Part shown: positions 61,379-64,000 of the stretch, one piece after another
Numbering within the stretch: position 1 is the first letter of the stretch
Layout of the letters: the number at the start of each line of letters is the position of its first letter
Origin: Microbacterium mitrae
Lineage (GTDB): Bacteria > Actinomycetota > Actinomycetes > Actinomycetales > Microbacteriaceae
Length of the DNA: 64,000 nt
Assembly (NCBI RefSeq): GCF_008017445.1
Contig: NZ_VRSW01000003.1
Span: 21,514-85,513 of the forward strand
Direction of reading: 5' to 3'
The notes under the pieces: model-generated
What the model saw: only the letters and a program-made list of their open reading frames with translations
The model's database searches: none
What the model was told of the DNA's origin: nothing
Translations under genes and position numbers: made by a program

Positions 61379-61413
61379 GCTCGTGCCGCACCGATTTCGG
61401 GTGCGGCACGAGC
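61379..61413 (+). terminator. Hairpin between dnaJ and hspR
   Basis: Perfect 14-bp arms (GCTCGTGCCGCACC and its reverse complement) surround a 7-base loop. There is no T-run. It may attenuate transcription into hspR or protect the upstream message. Confidence 0.7.
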
Positions 61414-61445
61414 GCCCGGCGGGGAGAAACGCAGAAGGGAGCATC

Positions 61446-61892
61446 ATGGCACACGAGAATGTTGATGAAGACGCACCGCTGTTTGCGATCGCCGTCGCCG
61501 CCGACCTCGCCACCATGCACCCGCAAACTCTTCGACAGTACGACCGCATTGGGCTCGTGATTCCCGGCCGCACTCGCGGCGGTTCACGACGGTACTCGAT
61601 GCGGAACATCGCGCAGCTTCGCCAGGTCGCGCAAATGTCGCAAGACGGCATGAGTTTGCCGGCCATTGCGCACATCCTGCGCCTGGAGGAGACGGTGCAC
61701 ACTCTGCGCAAGCAGGTGACCGACCTCGAATCGCAGCTGCGAGTTGAGCGTGATCAGCGCCCCGGCAGCCGCGTTTTTGCGGCCGGTGCCACCGGCTCGA
61801 TTGTGACGCTGCGCGCAGGCACGAGGATCAGGCGGGAGACGGGGCTGGAGCTGTGGAGCCCGCCCGGTCAGCGCCGCTCTGACGATGCCTGA
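61446..61892 (+). CDS. hspR: Heat-shock repressor HspR (MerR family)
   Basis: This 148-residue MerR-type repressor of dnaK operons has a winged helix LFAIAVAADLATMHPQTLRQYDRIGLVIPGRTRGGSRRYSMRNIAQLRQV followed by a coiled coil. It binds HAIR sites such as those upstream of dnaK and is thought to sense free DnaK. The start is ATG 61446 after AGAAGGGAGC. Confidence 0.94.
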   Translation: MAHENVDEDAPLFAIAVAADLATMHPQTLRQYDRIGLVIPGRTRGGSRRYSMRNIAQLRQVAQMSQDGMSLPAIAHILRLEETVHTLRKQVTDLESQLRVERDQRPGSRVFAAGATGSIVTLRAGTRIRRETGLELWSPPGQRRSDDA

Positions 61893-61956
61893 GCAGGTCT
61901 CATGCGCACCATATGGCGCGCTGGCACTTGACATTGTGCCTCTCAATCCGCGACGA

Positions 61957-61977
61957 TTCTGTTAACAGTCAACAGAA
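61957..61977. promoter_or_regulatory. Operator TTCTGTT-N7-AACAGAA upstream of GntR gene
   Basis: A 7+7+7 inverted repeat with an inner GTTAACAGTCAAC-like core. A related motif recurs upstream of the lipoprotein gene at 63.8 kb, so both are likely bound by the GntR protein encoded here. Confidence 0.7.
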
Positions 61978-61992
61978 TTGATCGGGGATCGA

Positions 61993-62721
61993 GTGACTCC
62001 TTCACTGACACCGGTCCGGGTAGTGCGTGAGGCACTCGGGCAACAGGTCGCGAACTATTTGCGCGATGCCATCGTGCGTGGTCAACTCACCGCGGGCCAA
62101 CGGCTTGTCGAGACCGACATCGCCGAGTCGCTTGAGGTGAGCCGCGGCCCGGTGCGCGACGGCTTCAAGATTCTCGAGGTCGAGGGTCTGATCGCCAAGC
62201 GCGGCCAAGGCTACGTCGTCTTGAGCCTCGCCGATAGCGATATTCGCGAGCTCTACTCCCTGCGCGAGGCGCTGGAGTCGCTGGCGCTGCGCCTGGCGAT
62301 GGAACAGGAGCCGCTGCCGGACCTTGCGCCGCTTCGCGAATCAATCATGCGCATGCGCATTGCGGCGGAGGCTGGCAACGTCGAGGCCTTTGCCCGCGCC
62401 GACATTGGCTTTCACGCCGCGCTCTGCGATGTGAGTGGCCACCGACGCGTCGCCGCGGTATGGCGACAGCACGAGCCCATCACCACGGCACTCATTGGTG
62501 CGACGGTGTTGCTGGACTCTGACCTCAACAAGACGGCCGAGCGGCACCTCGACATCGTGCGCCTCATTGAGGCCGGCGATGTCAACGACGCGCTCGCCGA
62601 GCTGCACGACCACCTTCATGGTTCCGAAGACAACATGCGCGCCGCGTGGTCGCGAATTTCTGCTGCCGCCGCCGAAGGCGCCGACTCTGACTCGTCGATT
62701 GCAGGCGCCGCCGGTGCGTAG
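61993..62721 (+). CDS. GntR-family regulator (FCD domain)
   Basis: This 242-residue regulator has a winged helix (ALGQQVANYLRDAIVRGQLT and ESLEVSRGPVRDGFKILEVEGLI) and the helical FCD effector domain (about 90-220). GTG 61993 is chosen (GGGGATCGAG before it); TTG 61978 lies inside the operator and is less likely. It overlaps the aldolase start and probably represses the operon and the downstream transporter gene. Confidence 0.88.
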   Translation: MTPSLTPVRVVREALGQQVANYLRDAIVRGQLTAGQRLVETDIAESLEVSRGPVRDGFKILEVEGLIAKRGQGYVVLSLADSDIRELYSLREALESLALRLAMEQEPLPDLAPLRESIMRMRIAAEAGNVEAFARADIGFHAALCDVSGHRRVAAVWRQHEPITTALIGATVLLDSDLNKTAERHLDIVRLIEAGDVNDALAELHDHLHGSEDNMRAAWSRISAAAAEGADSDSSIAGAAGA

Positions 62722-63445
62722 CCAGCTCACGCCGAACGCCCGGCTCTCGGGCGCGTGGGTGACGCTCGCCGACCCGATCGCCGCCGAGACCATGGGTCAG
62801 TCGGGCTTTGACGTCATTGCCATTGACCTGCAGCACGGCTACGCCACCGAGGCGACCGCTGGCGCGCTCATCGACGCGGTAAATCGTAGCCGCGCCGCCT
62901 CCCTGGTGCGCGTGGCGTACCCCGGCCAGATCGGACGCGTTCTCGATATGGGCGCCGGCGGCGTCATCGTGCCGATGGTGTCGACCGCCGACGAAGCCCG
63001 CGCGGCGGTTTCTGCCTGCCGCTACGGACCCGACGGAACCCGCAGCTGGGGTCCGTGGTTCCAGGGCACGCGCGAGGGCATCGCGGAACCATCCGCTGGC
63101 GACGCGCGCGCGGCGTGCGTTGTGATGGTGGAGACGCGCGCAGGATTTGACGCGATCGATGACATTGCCGCGGTCGACGGGCTGGACGCGGTGTACGTCG
63201 GGCCCAACGACCTGGCATTGAGCCTTGGGCTCGGGCGCGTGCGGTTGGCCGACTCTGCCGAACTGCAGGCCGCCGTGCAGCACGTCGTCGACGTGTGTGT
63301 TGCCGCGGGCATGCCGGTCGGCGTTGATTCGCCTGGCGATGCCACCACCTGGCTGAGCCGCGGCGCCTCCCTCGTGCTCCATGCCAGCGACGTCGCGCTG
63401 CTGCGTTCCGCCGCGACGGCCGCCGCTTCCCGCGCGACTCCGTAA
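62714..63445 (+). CDS. HpcH/HpaI aldolase family protein
   Basis: This 243-residue class II (metal-dependent) aldolase of 2-keto-3-deoxy acids has GAWVTLADPIAAETMGQSGFDVIAIDLQHG, then GGVIVPMVSTADEARAAVSACRYGPDGTRSWGP, the MVETRAGFDAIDDIAAVDGLDAVYVGPNDLALSLG block with the metal-binding Glu/Asp, and a C-terminal HAS. GTG 62714 overlaps the GntR stop by 8 bases. The substrate is unknown; together with the regulator and lipoprotein it suggests uptake and cleavage of a sugar acid or aromatic-derived acid. Confidence 0.9.
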   Translation: MRSQLTPNARLSGAWVTLADPIAAETMGQSGFDVIAIDLQHGYATEATAGALIDAVNRSRAASLVRVAYPGQIGRVLDMGAGGVIVPMVSTADEARAAVSACRYGPDGTRSWGPWFQGTREGIAEPSAGDARAACVVMVETRAGFDAIDDIAAVDGLDAVYVGPNDLALSLGLGRVRLADSAELQAAVQHVVDVCVAAGMPVGVDSPGDATTWLSRGASLVLHASDVALLRSAATAAASRATP

Positions 63446-63765
63446 GCCAGGCTTCCTGGGTTTCTGGGTTCGCTGGGTTCGCTGGGTTCGCGGTTTCTGG
63501 GTTTTTCGGTTCCGCGGTTCCTGGGTTTCTGGGTTTCTGGGTTTTTCGGTCGCTCGGCTCTGTGGTTCCGGCGTGGCCCACCCTCCAGTGCGACCGTTAT
63601 GCACGACGCGACCTTGTTGTGCACGACGAATTTGCCTCATCTGTATCTCCAGTCACTTCTGTCACACCAAGTCGTGCATAACGGTTGTTGGCGGCGGGCG
63701 ACAGGGAGTGGAGTTGGAACCACGACGCGGGTCGCGAGCGGAACCACTTGGGTAACGTTCTGAAA
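63446..63765. repeat. Intergenic island with GGGTTTCTGG tandem tract and palindrome D
   Basis: No gene. 63450-63560 is a degenerate tandem of about 10 bp (GGGTTTCTGG / GGGTTCGCTG), with GGTTCC copies. Palindrome D follows, then two GGAACC copies (63715, 63740). Confidence 0.8.
63594..63684. repeat. Palindrome D (91 bp)
   Basis: Perfect 14-bp ends CCGTTATGCACGAC / GTCGTGCATAACGG surround a loop that contains a second GTGCACGAC copy. Single copy in the window. Confidence 0.82.
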
Positions 63766-63796
63766 ACTGTTAACAATTTGGTTGACTGTCAACAGT
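63766..63796. promoter_or_regulatory. Two operators upstream of the lipoprotein gene
   Basis: ACTGTTAACA (63766-63775) and ACTGTCAACAGT (63785-63796) resemble the GntR operator at 61957. They probably let the GntR protein control the transporter gene at the window end. Confidence 0.65.
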
Positions 63797-63854
63797 GAAC
63801 ATTGCTACGGTGGCTGTGTCGACAACAAGGTCGGCCCCCACCAGAGGAGCGAAG

Positions 63855-64000
63855 ATGCCCCTTTCGCGCATCACCCGAGCAGCAATCGGCCTCGCAGCAG
63901 TCGCGCTGACGGCGACCGCCCTGAGTGCATGCACCAAGGTCGAAGACACTGCACCGCCGGCCGAGACTGGCGAAGCAGAGGCCACCACGGCCCCCGAAAC
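63855..64000 (+). CDS. Solute-binding lipoprotein (partial)
   Basis: Only the first 48 codons are in the window. The signal peptide is lipoprotein type (MPLSRITRAAIGLAAVALTA, then TALSAC lipobox), followed by an acidic/Thr-Pro linker. GAGGAG precedes the ATG. With the GntR/FCD regulator and aldolase it is most likely the binding protein of an uptake system for a small acid or sugar; the transporter class cannot be told. Confidence 0.7.
   Translation, partial: MPLSRITRAAIGLAAVALTATALSACTKVEDTAPPAETGEAEATTAPE

Overview
The window is about 64 kb of high-GC DNA with dense coding on both strands. It looks like the chromosome of an actinobacterium, most likely a Microbacteriaceae-type organism (family level is inference). 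Supporting signs are the HspR/HAIR-controlled dnaK-grpE-dnaJ2-hspR operon, HemQ next to ferrochelatase (the coproporphyrin heme route of monoderms), a DUF3073 protein, an actinobacterial-type Dcd, an SCP-fold protein beside purD, many GTG starts, and GNAT, GntR, LacI and MarR regulators. There are no rRNA or tRNA genes, no phage genes and no CRISPR array that I can see. One IS110-family element is present.

Layout. 0.3-3.6 kb: sugar ABC importer (two permeases, the first frameshifted, and a binding lipoprotein). 3.8-4.8 kb: VanZ/RDD membrane protein. 4.9-6.1 kb: IS110 element. 6.3-14.2 kb: complete kdpFABCDE potassium operon (minus strand) with an extra 27-codon membrane ORF at its head. 14.4-18.3 kb: GH13 glucosidase, LacI repressor and M20 hydrolase operon with a palindromic operator. 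18.4-22.2 kb: apt, an acetyltransferase, a FadR-type regulator and the heme genes hemH-hemQ. 22.7-25.6 kb: a 2-hydroxyacid dehydrogenase, a truncated SDR gene and an IclR regulator. 26.1-27.0 kb: purQ and purS. 27.1-31.8 kb: a CebR-type operator followed by a K+ channel, a ClC-family protein, a GH1 beta-glucosidase and a LacI/CebR regulator. 31.9-38.5 kb: lipoproteins, a VOC protein, a uracil permease and an amidohydrolase. 38.6-48.2 kb: purC, an iron-regulated flavin reductase, purD, an SCP-like protein, a MinD-like ATPase and purM-purF. 48.4-51.6 kb: DUF3073, a USP, PadR-DUF4097 and a TipA-like MerR. 52.4-57.5 kb: dcd, a Sel1 protein, a UMF1-type MFS protein and a divergent pair of His-rich MarR-like proteins. 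57.9-61.9 kb: the heat-shock operon. 62-64 kb: a GntR regulator, an HpcH/HpaI aldolase and the start of a lipoprotein gene.

Purine synthesis is the main shared theme (purQ, S, C, D, M, F and apt in one 30-kb stretch, but no purL). Carbohydrate uptake and hydrolysis under LacI-type control is the second.

The most unusual feature is in the intergenic DNA. The hexamer GGTTCC/GGAACC (often as CCGTGGTTCCG) is strongly concentrated in about a dozen intergenic islands and recurs in coding sequence. Most islands also hold palindromic elements of near-constant length. I find three unrelated multi-copy families: A, four copies of 82 bp; B, four copies of 80 bp; C, four copies of 82 bp. There are also single palindromes of 91, 67 and 49 bp. 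Paired motif copies form terminator-like hairpins, an architecture reminiscent of DNA-uptake sequences. Function is unknown.
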